Assembly: GCA_017504605.1 (NCBI GenBank)
Contig: JAFVQW010000006.1
Coordinates: forward strand, 1-48,349
Source: Clostridia bacterium
Lineage (GTDB): Bacteria > Bacillota > Clostridia > Oscillospirales > CAG-272
DNA length: 48,349 nucleotides
Direction of reading: 5' to 3'
Position numbers and translations under genes: made by a program
In this document: piece by piece, positions 1-8,805 of the stretch
Numbering within the stretch: position 1 is the stretch's first letter
Layout of the letters: every line of letters begins with the position of its first letter
The notes under the pieces: model-generated
What the model saw: only the letters and a program-made list of their open reading frames with translations
Database searches by the model: none
Told to the model about the DNA's origin: nothing

Positions 1-720
1 CTTGACCACGGCGCAGATTTCGACATTTGTAAGTCCTGCATCGACGGTGGCTTTACCTCCGTTATGATCGACGGCTCTCACCACTCCTTCGAGGACAATA
101 TCGCCCTCACTAAGAAGGTGGTTGAGTACGCACACGCTCGCGGCGTTGTCGTTGAAGGTGAGCTCGGCGTTCTCGCAGGTGTTGAGGACGACGTTGTTGC
201 AGAGCATTCCTCCTACACCAAGCCCGATGAGGTTGAGGAGTTCGTAACGAGAACCGGCGTTGACTCTCTCGCTATCTCTATCGGTACCTCTCACGGCGCA
301 TATAAGTTCACTGCTAAGCAGTGCACGAGAAACGAACACGGAGTTCTCGTTCCCCCGCCTCTTAGATTTGACATTCTCGAGGAGGTTGGTAAGAGACTTC
401 CCGGCTTCCCCATCGTTCTTCACGGCGCATCGAGCGTTGCTCACGAGTGCGTCTCCGAGATTAACGCCCTTGGCGGTAAGCTTCCCGATGCCGTCGGTAT
501 TCCCGAGGAGCAGCTCCGCCGTGCGGCGAAGATGGCGGTATGTAAGATTAACATTGACTCCGACATCAGACTTGCTATGACCGCGGGTATCCGCCGCGTG
601 TTTGCAGAGAAGCCCGAGGCGTTCGACCCGAGAGAGTATCTCAAGGTTGCAAGAGCCGAGGTTAAGAAGATGGTCAGCCACAAGATTGTGAACGTTCTTG
701 GCTCGAAGGGCACACTCTAA
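1..720 (+). CDS. fba: Class II fructose-bisphosphate aldolase, C-terminal part
   Basis: The frame is open from the first base, so the N-terminus lies outside the window; 239 codons remain. The enzyme cleaves fructose 1,6-bisphosphate into dihydroxyacetone phosphate and glyceraldehyde 3-phosphate in glycolysis. Family signatures seen are LDHGADFD near the start (zinc-ligand His and catalytic Asp region), VMIDGSHHSFEDN, the glutamate-rich EGELGVLAGVEDD, IGTSHGAYKF, the phosphate-binding VLHGASSV and the late KINIDSDIR segment. This is the class II (metal-dependent) type in full agreement with the family C-terminal half. The gene ends just before a strong hairpin terminator shared with the convergent lipoate ligase gene. 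Nothing unusual is visible. Confidence 0.95.
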   Translation, partial: LDHGADFDICKSCIDGGFTSVMIDGSHHSFEDNIALTKKVVEYAHARGVVVEGELGVLAGVEDDVVAEHSSYTKPDEVEEFVTRTGVDSLAISIGTSHGAYKFTAKQCTRNEHGVLVPPPLRFDILEEVGKRLPGFPIVLHGASSVAHECVSEINALGGKLPDAVGIPEEQLRRAAKMAVCKINIDSDIRLAMTAGIRRVFAEKPEAFDPREYLKVARAEVKKMVSHKIVNVLGSKGTL

Positions 721-731
721 TAATCTTTAAT

Positions 732-771
732 AAAAAAGGAAGAGACTACAATTTGTAATCTCTTCCTTTTT
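732..771. terminator. Bidirectional intrinsic terminator between fba and lplA
   Basis: A 12-bp stem (738-749 with 755-766, one mismatch on plus that is a G-U pair on minus) is preceded by six A and followed by five T, so it can end transcription in both directions. Its stem sequence recurs almost exactly at 19806-19832. Confidence 0.88.
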
Positions 772-781
772 CTGTTCTAAA

Positions 782-1750
782 TTAAGCGAGCCCCAAGAGA
801 AGCTCCTTAAGCTCGGGGTAGCTCATTCCGCCGATATAGGGTGAGGGGTCGATTTCGGGAATATCCGCGGGGCTTCTGCCCTCGAGCATTCTCTCGAGCT
901 CCTCTATCGGTGCCGTGCCGAAGAAGTCGCCCGATACAGTAGCACGCCTGATAATCCCGCCCTCGAGCATAAGCTGCATTTTAACGAGCCCGAAGGGGTA
1001 TTTTTTCTGCCTCTCGACCGAATAGTCGGTCAGGAAGCGCTTCTCGGAGTAAATCCACGCGGACGAGCGATTTCTTTCACAAAGCGCGGCTATCTCGGCA
1101 CCTTTGGGGAGCTCCTCCGACACGGCCGAGAGCTCGGCGCACACACTCGCCTCAATCTCCGAGAGAAAGTCGCCTAGCGTTATCCTCTCTGCCAAAAGCT
1201 CCGAGAGGTTTACCACCCGCGAGCGGCAGGACTTAACCGCGTGATGCGTAAGCTTCTCCTTATCTACCCGAAGCACCCTCTCCATTACCGAAAAATCGGT
1301 GTCAAAAAGGAGCGTGCCGTGGTGGAGAATACGCCCGCCCAGGGAGTACTGTGCGTTGCCCGAGAACTTCGCGCCGCGACATTCAATATCGTTACGCGCA
1401 CTGACACTGCACTCTACGCCGAGGCGCTTAAGCGCGTGACGAATAGGCCGCGTAAAAAGCTCGAAATCCAGCGCCCGTGTGTCACCCCGTGTCGAAATAA
1501 AGGTGTAATTTATATTGCCGAGGTCGTGATAGACGGCGCCGCCGCCCGTAATTCTGCGGCATACGTTGATGCCGCTTTCCCTCGCATAATCGAGATTTAC
1601 CTCAGCGTAGGTATTCTGGTTTTTTCCGACTATTACCGACGGCTCGTTCTGCCAGAGCATAAAGACGTCGTCCTCGGCGTGACGGAAAAGATATTCCTCG
1701 ACGGCGAGATTGTAATAAGGGTCGGTCGTATAAAGACGGATATACTTCAT
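782..1750 (-). CDS. lplA: Lipoate--protein ligase
   Basis: Predicted to activate lipoate with ATP and attach it to the lipoyl lysine of E2 subunits. The 322-residue protein has the LplA/LipB-type fold: RRITGGGAVYHDLGN (lipoyl-AMP binding, residues about 66-80) and AKFSGNAQ with the catalytic-type lysine near residue 130. The C-terminal accessory domain (WIYSEKRFLTDYS onwards) is of LplA type. An ATG start follows a GGAGG site. It is the last gene behind E2, E3 and E1 on the same strand, so its substrate is very likely the adjacent E2. A hairpin at 1783-1813 separates it from E1 and may lower its expression. Confidence 0.93.
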   Translation of the reverse strand: MKYIRLYTTDPYYNLAVEEYLFRHAEDDVFMLWQNEPSVIVGKNQNTYAEVNLDYARESGINVCRRITGGGAVYHDLGNINYTFISTRGDTRALDFELFTRPIRHALKRLGVECSVSARNDIECRGAKFSGNAQYSLGGRILHHGTLLFDTDFSVMERVLRVDKEKLTHHAVKSCRSRVVNLSELLAERITLGDFLSEIEASVCAELSAVSEELPKGAEIAALCERNRSSAWIYSEKRFLTDYSVERQKKYPFGLVKMQLMLEGGIIRRATVSGDFFGTAPIEELERMLEGRSPADIPEIDPSPYIGGMSYPELKELLLGLA

Positions 1751-1782
1751 TCTTCCTCCGCTATCGGTAATTCTTAGAATAG

Positions 1783-1813
1783 TAAGGCTGAAAACACGAG
1801 GTTTTCAGCCTTA
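1783..1813 (-). terminator. Intergenic hairpin between E1 and lplA (partial terminator or attenuator)
   Basis: A perfect 13-bp stem (1783-1795 with 1801-1813) and 5-nt loop lies between the E1 stop and the lplA ribosome binding site. In the direction of transcription it lacks a clean U-tract, so it more likely reduces or stabilises the message than fully stops it. Confidence 0.55.
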
Positions 1814-1828
1814 TCCTTTTAGGTAATT

Positions 1829-4315
1829 TTAGATACCCTTCTTTTCGCGCTCGATTTTCTCAATCTCGGTGAAGTTCTGAGTAGGAACGTAGCCGGGAAT
1901 GGGCATAATCTTCTCTGCGAGAGCGTCTATAATCCAGCTTGCCTGGGGGAAGAAGCTCTTCTCAAGCTCGAACGAGGGGGTAATCCAGTTGCGGGAGCCG
2001 ACTACTACGGGCGGGCCGTCGAGGTAGTCGAATGCAAGCTCGGTGATATTCGAGGCCATATCTCTCATTACCGAGCCACGCTCGCAGGCATCGCCCACGA
2101 TGAGCACCTTACCGGTCTTCTTAACCGACTCGATAACCTTCTCATAGTTGAAGGGAACGATAGAGCGGGTGTCAATAACCTCAGCGGAGATGCCGTACTT
2201 CTCCTCGAGAATCTTAGCAGCCTCCATAGCACGGTAAAGCACCGCGCCGATAGTAAGAATGGTAACGTCCTTACCTGCGCGCTTGATATCGGGCTCGCCG
2301 AAGGGTATCTCGTAGTGACCCTCGGGAACGCCGTCCTTCTTAAACTCCTCGCCAAAGCCGTAAACTCTCTGAGACTCAAAGAATACTACGGGGTCGGTGC
2401 CGTTAAGAGCGCTGGTCATAAGGCCCTTGGCATCAGAGGGAGTGGAGGGGAATACAACCTTAAGGCCGGGAATGTGAGCGCAAAGCGCGGTCCAGTCCTG
2501 AGAATGCTGTGCGCCGTACTTCGAGCCTACCGAGACGCGAAGGACGATGGGCATCTTAAGAATACCCGCAGACATTGCCTGCCACTTAGCCATCTGGTTG
2601 AATATCTCGTCGCCCGCACAGCCGATGAAGTCGGCGTACATAAGCTCAACGATAGCACGGCCGCCGCACATAGCGTAGCCTACTGCCGAGCCGACGATAG
2701 CGGACTCGGATATGGGCGAGTTGAAGAAGCGGTGATAAGGAATAGCCTCGGTCATCTTCTTGTATACGCCGAAGGCGCCGCCCCAGTCTCTGTTATCCTC
2801 ACCGTATGCGATAAGGGTGGGGTCCTCGTAGAACTTGTCGATAATGGGCTCAAACAAGCCGTCGCAGACGTTGTACATCTTCATCTTGGAAACGGGCTTG
2901 CCGTTTGCATCGGTTGCGGTGCGAACCTTGCCCTTGATTTCCTTAACTCTCGGGCAGTCCTCCTTGGGCATAAGAACGTCGGGCTCTCTGTCGGGCTCCA
3001 TGCTCTTAACCGTCTGATTCGAGAACATCATCGATGCGATAGCATCGGGCTCCTTGTTAAGGTCCATACGAGGCGAAATCTCGTCGTTGATAGCGAGCTT
3101 CATAACCTCGGTCATGCGCTTGGTTACGTCCTCGTTAATCTTAGCAAGCTCGTCGAGAGTAGCAATACCGCCGAGAACGAGCTTCTCCTTGTATGCAAGA
3201 ATGGGGTCTGCTGCCTTCCACGCCTCGATTTCCTCCGCGGTACGGTAGGTCGAGGAGTCGGAGGGAGAGTGACCGGAAACTCTGTAGGTAACAACGTCAA
3301 GAAGAGCGGGGCCCTTGCCCTCAAGAAGAAGCTTCTTCTTGCGGGAAACCGCGTCGATAACCGCGAGAGGATCATAGCCGTTTACTCTCTCAGCGTGCAT
3401 CTGCGAGGGGTTGAAGCCTGCACCGAGGCGGGCAACCATATCAAAGCCCATGGTCTCGCCGCGGGTCTGTCCGCCCATGCCGTAGTGGTTGTTGAATACG
3501 TTGAAGAGGATAGGCATACCGCCGTCGCTGTACTTGCCGTCCATACCCCAGAGCTTGGTAATCTGGTCCATGGAAGCGAAGTTGAGGGCCTCAAGCACGG
3601 GGCCGCGGCCGGTAGCACCGTCGCCGCAGTTGGAAACTACGATACCGGGCTTGTGGTTAGATCTCTTATAGAGAGCCGCACCGAGTGCGATAGGAGCCGA
3701 GGCGCCGACGATTGCGTTGTTCGGCATAAGGCCGAAGGGAATGAAGAAGGCGTGCATCGAGCCGCCAAGACCGCGGTTAAAGCCGGTCTTACGTGCGAAT
3801 ATCTCTGCAAGTGCACCGTAAAGAAGGAAGTTGATAGCAAGCTCCTTAACGTTGCCGCCCGCGTTCATATGCTTCTCGACTACCGCGAGAACGGTACCGT
3901 CGAGGAACTCCTTCATAATATCGTAGAGCTCCTTGTCGTCGAGCTTCTCGATAGAGGAAAGGCCCTTTGCCAAAATCTCACCGTGGCTGCGGTGAGAGCC
4001 GAAGGAAAGGTCGTTGATGTCAAGGCAGTAAGCCTCACCGACAGCCGATGCCTCCTGACCTATGGAGAGGTGGGCGGGGCCGGGGTTGTTGTACTCAACG
4101 CCGTTGTAGCAGCTCTTGGTCTTAACCTCGTTAAGCATCGTCTCGAACTCGCGGATAATAACCATATCGCGATAGATGCGAACCATGTCCTCCTTGGAGT
4201 AGAGCTTAAGCTCCTCCTTGAGGGTCTTGTTGTACTGACATACGGGGATGTCCTCGAAGTGAATGTAGCCGGCCTCAAAGGCCTTGGCGGGATCTACGTA
4301 TTGACTCTTAGGCAT
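1829..4315 (-). CDS. 2-oxoacid (pyruvate-type) dehydrogenase E1, fused alpha and beta subunits
   Basis: An 828-residue fusion of the two thiamine-diphosphate E1 subunits that are usually separate. Residues about 40-440 are the alpha part: HRSHGEILAKG, GASAPIALGAAL and a ThDP-binding GDGATGRG...NN motif starting near residue 229. Residues about 480-810 are the beta part: AYGEDNRDWGGAFGVYKK, GAVLYRAMEAA and DTRSIVPFNYE. The GDG-to-NN span is 46 residues, longer than the family's roughly 30, because of an insert around KLWGMDGKYSDGG. The complex decarboxylates a 2-oxoacid and passes the acyl group to E2 lipoate. Pyruvate is the best guess; acetoin or branched-chain 2-oxoacids cannot be excluded. 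ATG start with a CAGGAG site, 25 bp after E3. Confidence 0.88.
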   Translation of the reverse strand: MPKSQYVDPAKAFEAGYIHFEDIPVCQYNKTLKEELKLYSKEDMVRIYRDMVIIREFETMLNEVKTKSCYNGVEYNNPGPAHLSIGQEASAVGEAYCLDINDLSFGSHRSHGEILAKGLSSIEKLDDKELYDIMKEFLDGTVLAVVEKHMNAGGNVKELAINFLLYGALAEIFARKTGFNRGLGGSMHAFFIPFGLMPNNAIVGASAPIALGAALYKRSNHKPGIVVSNCGDGATGRGPVLEALNFASMDQITKLWGMDGKYSDGGMPILFNVFNNHYGMGGQTRGETMGFDMVARLGAGFNPSQMHAERVNGYDPLAVIDAVSRKKKLLLEGKGPALLDVVTYRVSGHSPSDSSTYRTAEEIEAWKAADPILAYKEKLVLGGIATLDELAKINEDVTKRMTEVMKLAINDEISPRMDLNKEPDAIASMMFSNQTVKSMEPDREPDVLMPKEDCPRVKEIKGKVRTATDANGKPVSKMKMYNVCDGLFEPIIDKFYEDPTLIAYGEDNRDWGGAFGVYKKMTEAIPYHRFFNSPISESAIVGSAVGYAMCGGRAIVELMYADFIGCAGDEIFNQMAKWQAMSAGILKMPIVLRVSVGSKYGAQHSQDWTALCAHIPGLKVVFPSTPSDAKGLMTSALNGTDPVVFFESQRVYGFGEEFKKDGVPEGHYEIPFGEPDIKRAGKDVTILTIGAVLYRAMEAAKILEEKYGISAEVIDTRSIVPFNYEKVIESVKKTGKVLIVGDACERGSVMRDMASNITELAFDYLDGPPVVVGSRNWITPSFELEKSFFPQASWIIDALAEKIMPIPGYVPTQNFTEIEKIEREKKGI

Positions 4316-4340
4316 ATCTTTATCTCCTGATTTAAAAAAT

Positions 4341-5699
4341 TTACATAAACATTGCTTCGCGAATTACTTCGCACACGGTGGGATGCGGGAATACGAGCTT
4401 CTGAATATCCTCGACCCTCATCTCGGTCTCAACCATCATAGCCGCACCGTAGATAATCTCGGATGCATACGAGCCAATCATATGTAAGCCGACGATGTTC
4501 TTGTGCTTCTTATCGGTGATAATCTTGAGAATTCCGTATCCGTGCTCGTTCTCGGCTATGTATCTGCCGCTGTACTTAAGGGTGACGGTCTGTACCGATA
4601 CGTCAAGGCCCTTCTCCTTAGCACTCGCTTCGGTCTCGCCGACCGAGGCAACCTCGGGGTTGGTGTAGATAACCGAGGGAATGGAGTTATAGTTTACGCG
4701 GTCCTTCTTGCCGAGAATGTTGTTGATGCAAACCTCACCCTCGCGGTATGCGGTATGCGCGAGCATTGACTTGCCGTTTACGTCGCCCGCCGCATATACG
4801 CCGGGTACGTTGGTCTTGCCCTGCTCGGTGGTGACGATAGCGCCGCGCTCGAGCTTGAGGCCGATATTTTCACAGCCGATGCCTGCCGTCCTCGCACGTC
4901 TGCCTATCGAAACGAGCGCATAGTCGGCGGGGATTTCAACCGTCTTGCCGTCCTTCTCGTAGGTGACGGTCTTGTTCTTGATAGAGGTAACGCGCGCGCC
5001 GAGAATGAACTCGACACCGCGGGAGGCGTAGTCCTTCTGAAGAAGCTTCGAGATGTCGGTGTCAACCGCACCCGCGATATGGTCGAGCATCTCAACGACG
5101 TATACCTTGGAGCCCACCGAGTTGAAGTAGGAGGCCATCTCAAGGCCGATAACGCCGCCGCCGACGACTACTATCGTCTTCGGAATGGCGGGAAGGTCGA
5201 GCACCTCGCGGTTGGTAAGAGCGAAGCCCTCGTTAAGAGACTCCTTAAGTCCGTCAATGGGGGGAAGCGCGGGAGCGGAGCCGGTAGCTATAAGAAGCTG
5301 CTTAGACACGTACTCCTTGCCGTCGGCCTCAACGACGAAGCCCTCGGCAGTCCTCTCGCGGATAACGCCGCTTGCCTTTACAACCTCAACGCCGCTCTTC
5401 TTAAGCTTTGCACCGACACCGGAGACGAGCTGCTTAACGACGTTGTTCTTGCGCGCTACGACGAAGGCGTGGTCAATCTCGGCAGAGCCGAAGGTAACGC
5501 CGTAATCCTTGCCGTGCTTCGCATAGTCGTAAATCTTCGCGGAATAAAGAAGCGTTTTCGTGGGGATACAGCCCTCGTTTAAGCAAACGCCGCCGAGCGC
5601 CCTCTCCTCGATAACGAGAGTCTTAAGGCCTGCGTGACCCGCTCTCTCGGCCGCGTTATAGCCTGCGGGGCCGCCGCCCAGAATTATCAAATCATACAT
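4341..5699 (-). CDS. lpdA: Dihydrolipoyl dehydrogenase (E3)
   Basis: FAD- and NAD-dependent disulfide oxidoreductase that re-oxidises dihydrolipoamide on E2. The start is set at MYDLIILGGGPAGYNAAERA, nine bases after an AAAGGAG site, rather than at an ATG seven codons upstream; the product is 452 residues. Visible motifs are the N-terminal FAD GGGPAG, the redox-active GGVCLNEGCIPTK pair of cysteines, the NAD-binding VVVGGGVIGLEMASYF, the second FAD site GVYAAGDV and the C-terminal HPTVCEVIREA with the catalytic His. Length and motif order match the family. It lies between E2 (30-bp gap) and E1 in one operon. Confidence 0.95.
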   Translation of the reverse strand: MYDLIILGGGPAGYNAAERAGHAGLKTLVIEERALGGVCLNEGCIPTKTLLYSAKIYDYAKHGKDYGVTFGSAEIDHAFVVARKNNVVKQLVSGVGAKLKKSGVEVVKASGVIRERTAEGFVVEADGKEYVSKQLLIATGSAPALPPIDGLKESLNEGFALTNREVLDLPAIPKTIVVVGGGVIGLEMASYFNSVGSKVYVVEMLDHIAGAVDTDISKLLQKDYASRGVEFILGARVTSIKNKTVTYEKDGKTVEIPADYALVSIGRRARTAGIGCENIGLKLERGAIVTTEQGKTNVPGVYAAGDVNGKSMLAHTAYREGEVCINNILGKKDRVNYNSIPSVIYTNPEVASVGETEASAKEKGLDVSVQTVTLKYSGRYIAENEHGYGILKIITDKKHKNIVGLHMIGSYASEIIYGAAMMVETEMRVEDIQKLVFPHPTVCEVIREAMFM

Positions 5700-5729
5700 T
5701 TTCTGTTTCTCCTTTCGCACGTGCGAGTA

Positions 5730-7052
5730 TTATACCAAAAGCAAAAGGTCGAAGTTCTCGAGCTTGAATACGAGCTCCTTAAGGAATCTCGCCGCATCCG
5801 CACCGTCGAGCACTCTGTGGTCGAAGGTGAGCGAAAGACCCATAGCGGGATAGGAGACGTCACAGCCGTCAACCTCCTTAAGCCTTCTCGTTATGCAGTC
5901 AACGCCGAGAATAGCCGTCTGGGGAGGATTGATAATAGGCGTGAAGGACTCGATGCCCATAGCGCCGAGGTTGGTAACCGTGAAGGTTCCGCCCGCGAGA
6001 AGGTCGGGGCTGATGCTGCCGCCCTGAGCCGCCGTGATAATGCTCTTAGCCTGTCTTGAGAGCTCGGAGAGCGAGAGCTTCTCTGCGTGGAAGAGAGTGG
6101 GAACGAGAAGTCCCTTGGGCGAGTCAACCGCGATGCCGAGGTTAACCGTGTTGAAGTATCTTATGGTGTCACCGAGGCAGTGCGCGTTCGCGCCCTTGTG
6201 GTTAAGTATAACGCGGGAAACCGCATAAAGAACTATGTCGTTAAGGGTGATGTTGGGAAGACCCATCTTCTCAGCGCCCGCCTTAAGAGACTTACGGAGC
6301 TCCATAACCTTCGTAGCATCGAAGGAGGTGTTAAGGGTAAGCTGAGCCATAGTCGTAAGAGACGCGCACATCTGCTTCGCGATAATCTTACGGATATTCG
6401 GCATCTTAACCTCCTCATACTCGGGAGCCGCGGGTGCCACAGCGGTCTCTGCCGCCGCGGGAGCCGCCGAAAGGTCCTTAAGCATAACCTTGCCGTTAAT
6501 GCCGCTGCCCTCAACCTGTGCGGTGTATTCGGCAGATGCCGCGCCGGATACGGTAAGTCCGCGGTCAACGAGCGACTGAACGTCGCGCTCTATAATTCTG
6601 CCGTTAGGTCCCGTGGGAGTTGCCTTAAGCAGGTCGGCACCGGTCTTATTCGCAAGAGCTCTCGCTCTCGGAGAAATCGCTCCGCTCGCCACAACGTCTG
6701 CGGTAGGCTCGGCTACGGCCTCGACCTTCTCCTCAACCTTCTCTGCCACGGCCTCCTTGGGCGCCTCCTCCGGCGCGCTCTCGGCTGCGGGAGCGAACTG
6801 TGCGAAGTCCTCGCCGTCGTTACCGATTACGCAAACGTTCTCAAGGCAGGGGACGTCGTCGCCCTCCTCGCGGAAGATTGCCAGGAGCTTACCCGACTCG
6901 GGAGCCGCCTCGTCGAAGGAGGACTTGTCGGTCTCGTAGGAGAAAAGGATTTCGCCCTTCTCAACCGTATCGCCAACCTTCTTGTTCCAGGATGTGATGA
7001 TGCAAGATTCAACGCTCTGACCTTGCCTCGGCATGATAACAGCTATTGCCAT
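5730..7052 (-). CDS. Dihydrolipoamide acyltransferase (E2)
   Basis: Core acyltransferase of the 2-oxoacid dehydrogenase complex, 440 residues. Residues 1-78 form one lipoyl domain with the modified lysine in YETDKSSFD. An Ala/Glu/Pro-rich linker follows. Residues about 125-165 form the peripheral-subunit-binding domain (ISPRARALANKTGADL, GRIIERDV). Residues about 210-440 are the catalytic domain ending in the active-site FDHRVLDGADAARFL. The order E2-E3-E1-lplA differs from the common E1-E2-E3 order. It is the first gene after a strong promoter (7147-7175) with an 88-nt leader. ATG start, AAAGGA site nine bases upstream. Confidence 0.93.
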   Translation of the reverse strand: MAIAVIMPRQGQSVESCIITSWNKKVGDTVEKGEILFSYETDKSSFDEAAPESGKLLAIFREEGDDVPCLENVCVIGNDGEDFAQFAPAAESAPEEAPKEAVAEKVEEKVEAVAEPTADVVASGAISPRARALANKTGADLLKATPTGPNGRIIERDVQSLVDRGLTVSGAASAEYTAQVEGSGINGKVMLKDLSAAPAAAETAVAPAAPEYEEVKMPNIRKIIAKQMCASLTTMAQLTLNTSFDATKVMELRKSLKAGAEKMGLPNITLNDIVLYAVSRVILNHKGANAHCLGDTIRYFNTVNLGIAVDSPKGLLVPTLFHAEKLSLSELSRQAKSIITAAQGGSISPDLLAGGTFTVTNLGAMGIESFTPIINPPQTAILGVDCITRRLKEVDGCDVSYPAMGLSLTFDHRVLDGADAARFLKELVFKLENFDLLLLV

Positions 7053-7146
7053 ACTTTTTTTCCTTTCCGATGTATGTTTATTTTTTAATAACCCGTCAAA
7101 GCTCGGCGGGCCCCCTCAAATTTAGGACACCCCCGATTTAATTACC

Positions 7147-7175
7147 ATTTTATCACTTAATTTTCAATATGTCAA
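7147..7175 (-). promoter_or_regulatory. Promoter of the E2-E3-E1-lplA operon
   Basis: On the minus strand: TTGACA (7170-7175), 17-bp spacer, TGA-TAAAAT extended -10 (7147-7152). The predicted start site is near 7140, leaving an 88-nt leader to the E2 start codon. Confidence 0.8.
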
Positions 7176-7189
7176 TAGAACTAAAGTAT

Positions 7190-7205
7190 ATTTATAGCTA
7201 TAAAT
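7190..7205. promoter_or_regulatory. 16-bp perfect palindrome upstream of the E2 operon promoter
   Basis: ATTTATAGCTATAAAT is a perfect dyad centred about 58 bases upstream of the predicted start site, just behind the -35 box. This position suits an activator or operator, but I do not recognise the binding protein. Confidence 0.4.
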
Positions 7206-7287
7206 TACAATATATTTTTACCTTCGCCCGCCGCGGTTGCGGCCTATGTCCCGAATGCGCGCAAAACCCCGACAAAATGGCAAAAAA

Positions 7288-7320
7288 GGGCAGTCGGCGA
7301 ACATCAGTCGCCGACTGCCC
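7288..7320. terminator. Terminator of the sorE-like gene
   Basis: A perfect 13-bp GC-rich stem (7288-7300 with 7308-7320) is followed on the minus strand by TTTTTTG (7281-7287). On the plus strand GTATTTTTT follows, so it may act both ways. Confidence 0.88.
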
Positions 7321-7346
7321 GTATTTTTTGGGGAGCACCCCTTTTA

Positions 7347-8609
7347 TCAGATAGGCTTCGCGTTGGCAAGCAGATACTTCTCTGCCTCGGCACTCCACAT
7401 ACCGTTGTTCTTCTCCACAAGAGCCGCAAGCTCGCGGTAAAGCTCGTTGTCGCGGCCAAGCTCCTTAAGGTCGGAAAGAGCCACGAGCGGCATCGAAATA
7501 AAGTTGTAGATAAGCTTCTTTCCGCCGGGAATTTTGTCGAGGTTGATAATGGTATCTATTGCCGAATCGAGTCCGCCGACGTGGGTAATCATAGAGGTCG
7601 GGTTCATTCTGCCGTCGTTCATCATCTCGATGGATTCTATCATATCCGCGGTATTGCCGCCGGAATTTCCGCACACGTGGGTGAACTTGTAATGCACGTT
7701 GTAGAAATTGAAGCTCGCCGAGAAAGAGGGGTTTATCGGACCCGCGAAGAAGTTGAGACAGCCGTCAAAGCCGAGAACGCTGTCAGCGAGCTCAACGACG
7801 GGCTTTACAGGCGCGTAAACGAACACGTCGTCGTAGCCCCGGCCGTCGGTAAGAGCCATAAGGTAATCGTGCGCGTTTTCTACCTCGTTTGTGTTAACGT
7901 AAACGAGCTTAACTCCGCATCTCTCCGCCTCCTCAACCGTCATAATAGACGCGGCGCGCGCAAGGCGTGCGTTGTCAATATCGGTAACGACGAGAAGAGC
8001 AGGCTTACGGTCACAGTGAATAGCGTAGTCGATAGCGCCAAGACCCATAGGGCCCGCCGCAGCCATAAGTATAGCGTTTCCGCCCTCAACGATACCCATA
8101 GTGTGAAGATGGGTGGAGTTGTTGGTATGATAATTGGTGTGATAGCCCGCAATGACACAGGAAACCGGCTCTGCGAGCGAACCGTAGAAATACGCGTCGT
8201 TATCGTACTTAAGAAGACAGTTGCACTCCATAATCTCATTCGGGATTATGACGTATTGCGAATTTCCTCCTATGTAACGGTAGGAATATCCGGGGGCACT
8301 CAGCGTACCCTGCCACCCGTGAGCGGGCTGAATTGCAAATTTGTCTCCCGCCTTATATTTGTCCGCCCACTTCTTGCCGACCGCAAGAATTTTTCCGCAG
8401 AACTCGTGTCCCATAATGGTGGGGTTTTCTGCGACGTCGTTCGGAACTCGTGCGTGCGCCGCGCCTTGAAGCGCCGCCTTATGTGTTGACATACATACGC
8501 TGTCGGAGATTACGGTTGCAAGAATTTCGTCGTCCTTTATCTCGGGAAGCTCAAATTCCTCAAGACGCAGGTCGTTCGCTCCGTACAGACGGATTGCCTT
8601 TGTTTTCAT
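7347..8609 (-). CDS. L-sorbose-1-phosphate reductase-like zinc/NAD(P) alcohol dehydrogenase
   Basis: A 420-residue medium-chain dehydrogenase that closely recalls SorE of enteric bacteria (recalled, not searched): the N-terminus with SDSVCMSTHKAALQG, the zinc-region GHEFCGKI, LAEPVSCVIAGYHTNYHT, the nucleotide-binding AAAGPMGLGAIDYAI, FVYAPVKPVVELAD and IPGGKKLIYNF all have counterparts there. SorE reduces L-sorbose 1-phosphate to D-glucitol 6-phosphate; a related ketose or polyol phosphate is possible here. ATG start with AAAGGAG seven bases upstream. It has its own promoter, divergent from mtlD, and its own terminator. No sorbose or glucitol PTS genes are in the window. Confidence 0.8.
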   Translation of the reverse strand: MKTKAIRLYGANDLRLEEFELPEIKDDEILATVISDSVCMSTHKAALQGAAHARVPNDVAENPTIMGHEFCGKILAVGKKWADKYKAGDKFAIQPAHGWQGTLSAPGYSYRYIGGNSQYVIIPNEIMECNCLLKYDNDAYFYGSLAEPVSCVIAGYHTNYHTNNSTHLHTMGIVEGGNAILMAAAGPMGLGAIDYAIHCDRKPALLVVTDIDNARLARAASIMTVEEAERCGVKLVYVNTNEVENAHDYLMALTDGRGYDDVFVYAPVKPVVELADSVLGFDGCLNFFAGPINPSFSASFNFYNVHYKFTHVCGNSGGNTADMIESIEMMNDGRMNPTSMITHVGGLDSAIDTIINLDKIPGGKKLIYNFISMPLVALSDLKELGRDNELYRELAALVEKNNGMWSAEAEKYLLANAKPI

Positions 8610-8671
8610 ATTTTTCTCCTTTGCAGAGCACGGGTACGCTCTTCCGCCCGCGCTATCTTGATATCATAAGA

Positions 8672-8700
8672 ATTATAGCACTCTTTACAGGAAAAGTCAA
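8672..8700 (-). promoter_or_regulatory. Promoter of the sorE-like gene
   Basis: Minus strand: TTGACT (8695-8700), 17-bp spacer, TGC-TATAAT extended -10 (8672-8677). About 60 nt upstream of the start codon. Confidence 0.8.
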
Positions 8701-8761
8701 TGCACAACTTTTATTAATTTCTAAAGGTAGTTTTCGGAGAAAATAAAATTTTAGGAATAGA

Positions 8762-8790
8762 TTGCTTTTTCGGCTTTTGTGTGATACAAT
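8762..8790 (+). promoter_or_regulatory. Promoter of mtlD
   Basis: TTGCTT (8762-8767), 17-bp spacer, TGA-TACAAT extended -10 (8785-8790). It lies back to back with the sorE-like promoter, about 60 bp apart. Confidence 0.65.
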
Positions 8791-8793
8791 AAT

Positions 8794-8805
8794 TTTGTTA
8801 ACAAA
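8794..8805. promoter_or_regulatory. Palindromic operator candidate at the mtlD start site
   Basis: TTTGTTAACAAA is a perfect 12-bp dyad, 16 of 18 bases symmetric when extended to 8791-8808. It starts three bases after the -10 box and so covers the predicted transcription start, a classical repressor position. The regulator is unknown. Confidence 0.45.

Noticed and set aside
2315..4330. A 671-codon open frame on the plus strand opposite the fused E1 gene
   Set aside because: It mirrors codon structure of the real gene, has low-complexity Val/Leu/Gly-rich content and no family motif, while the minus strand encodes an unmistakable E1.
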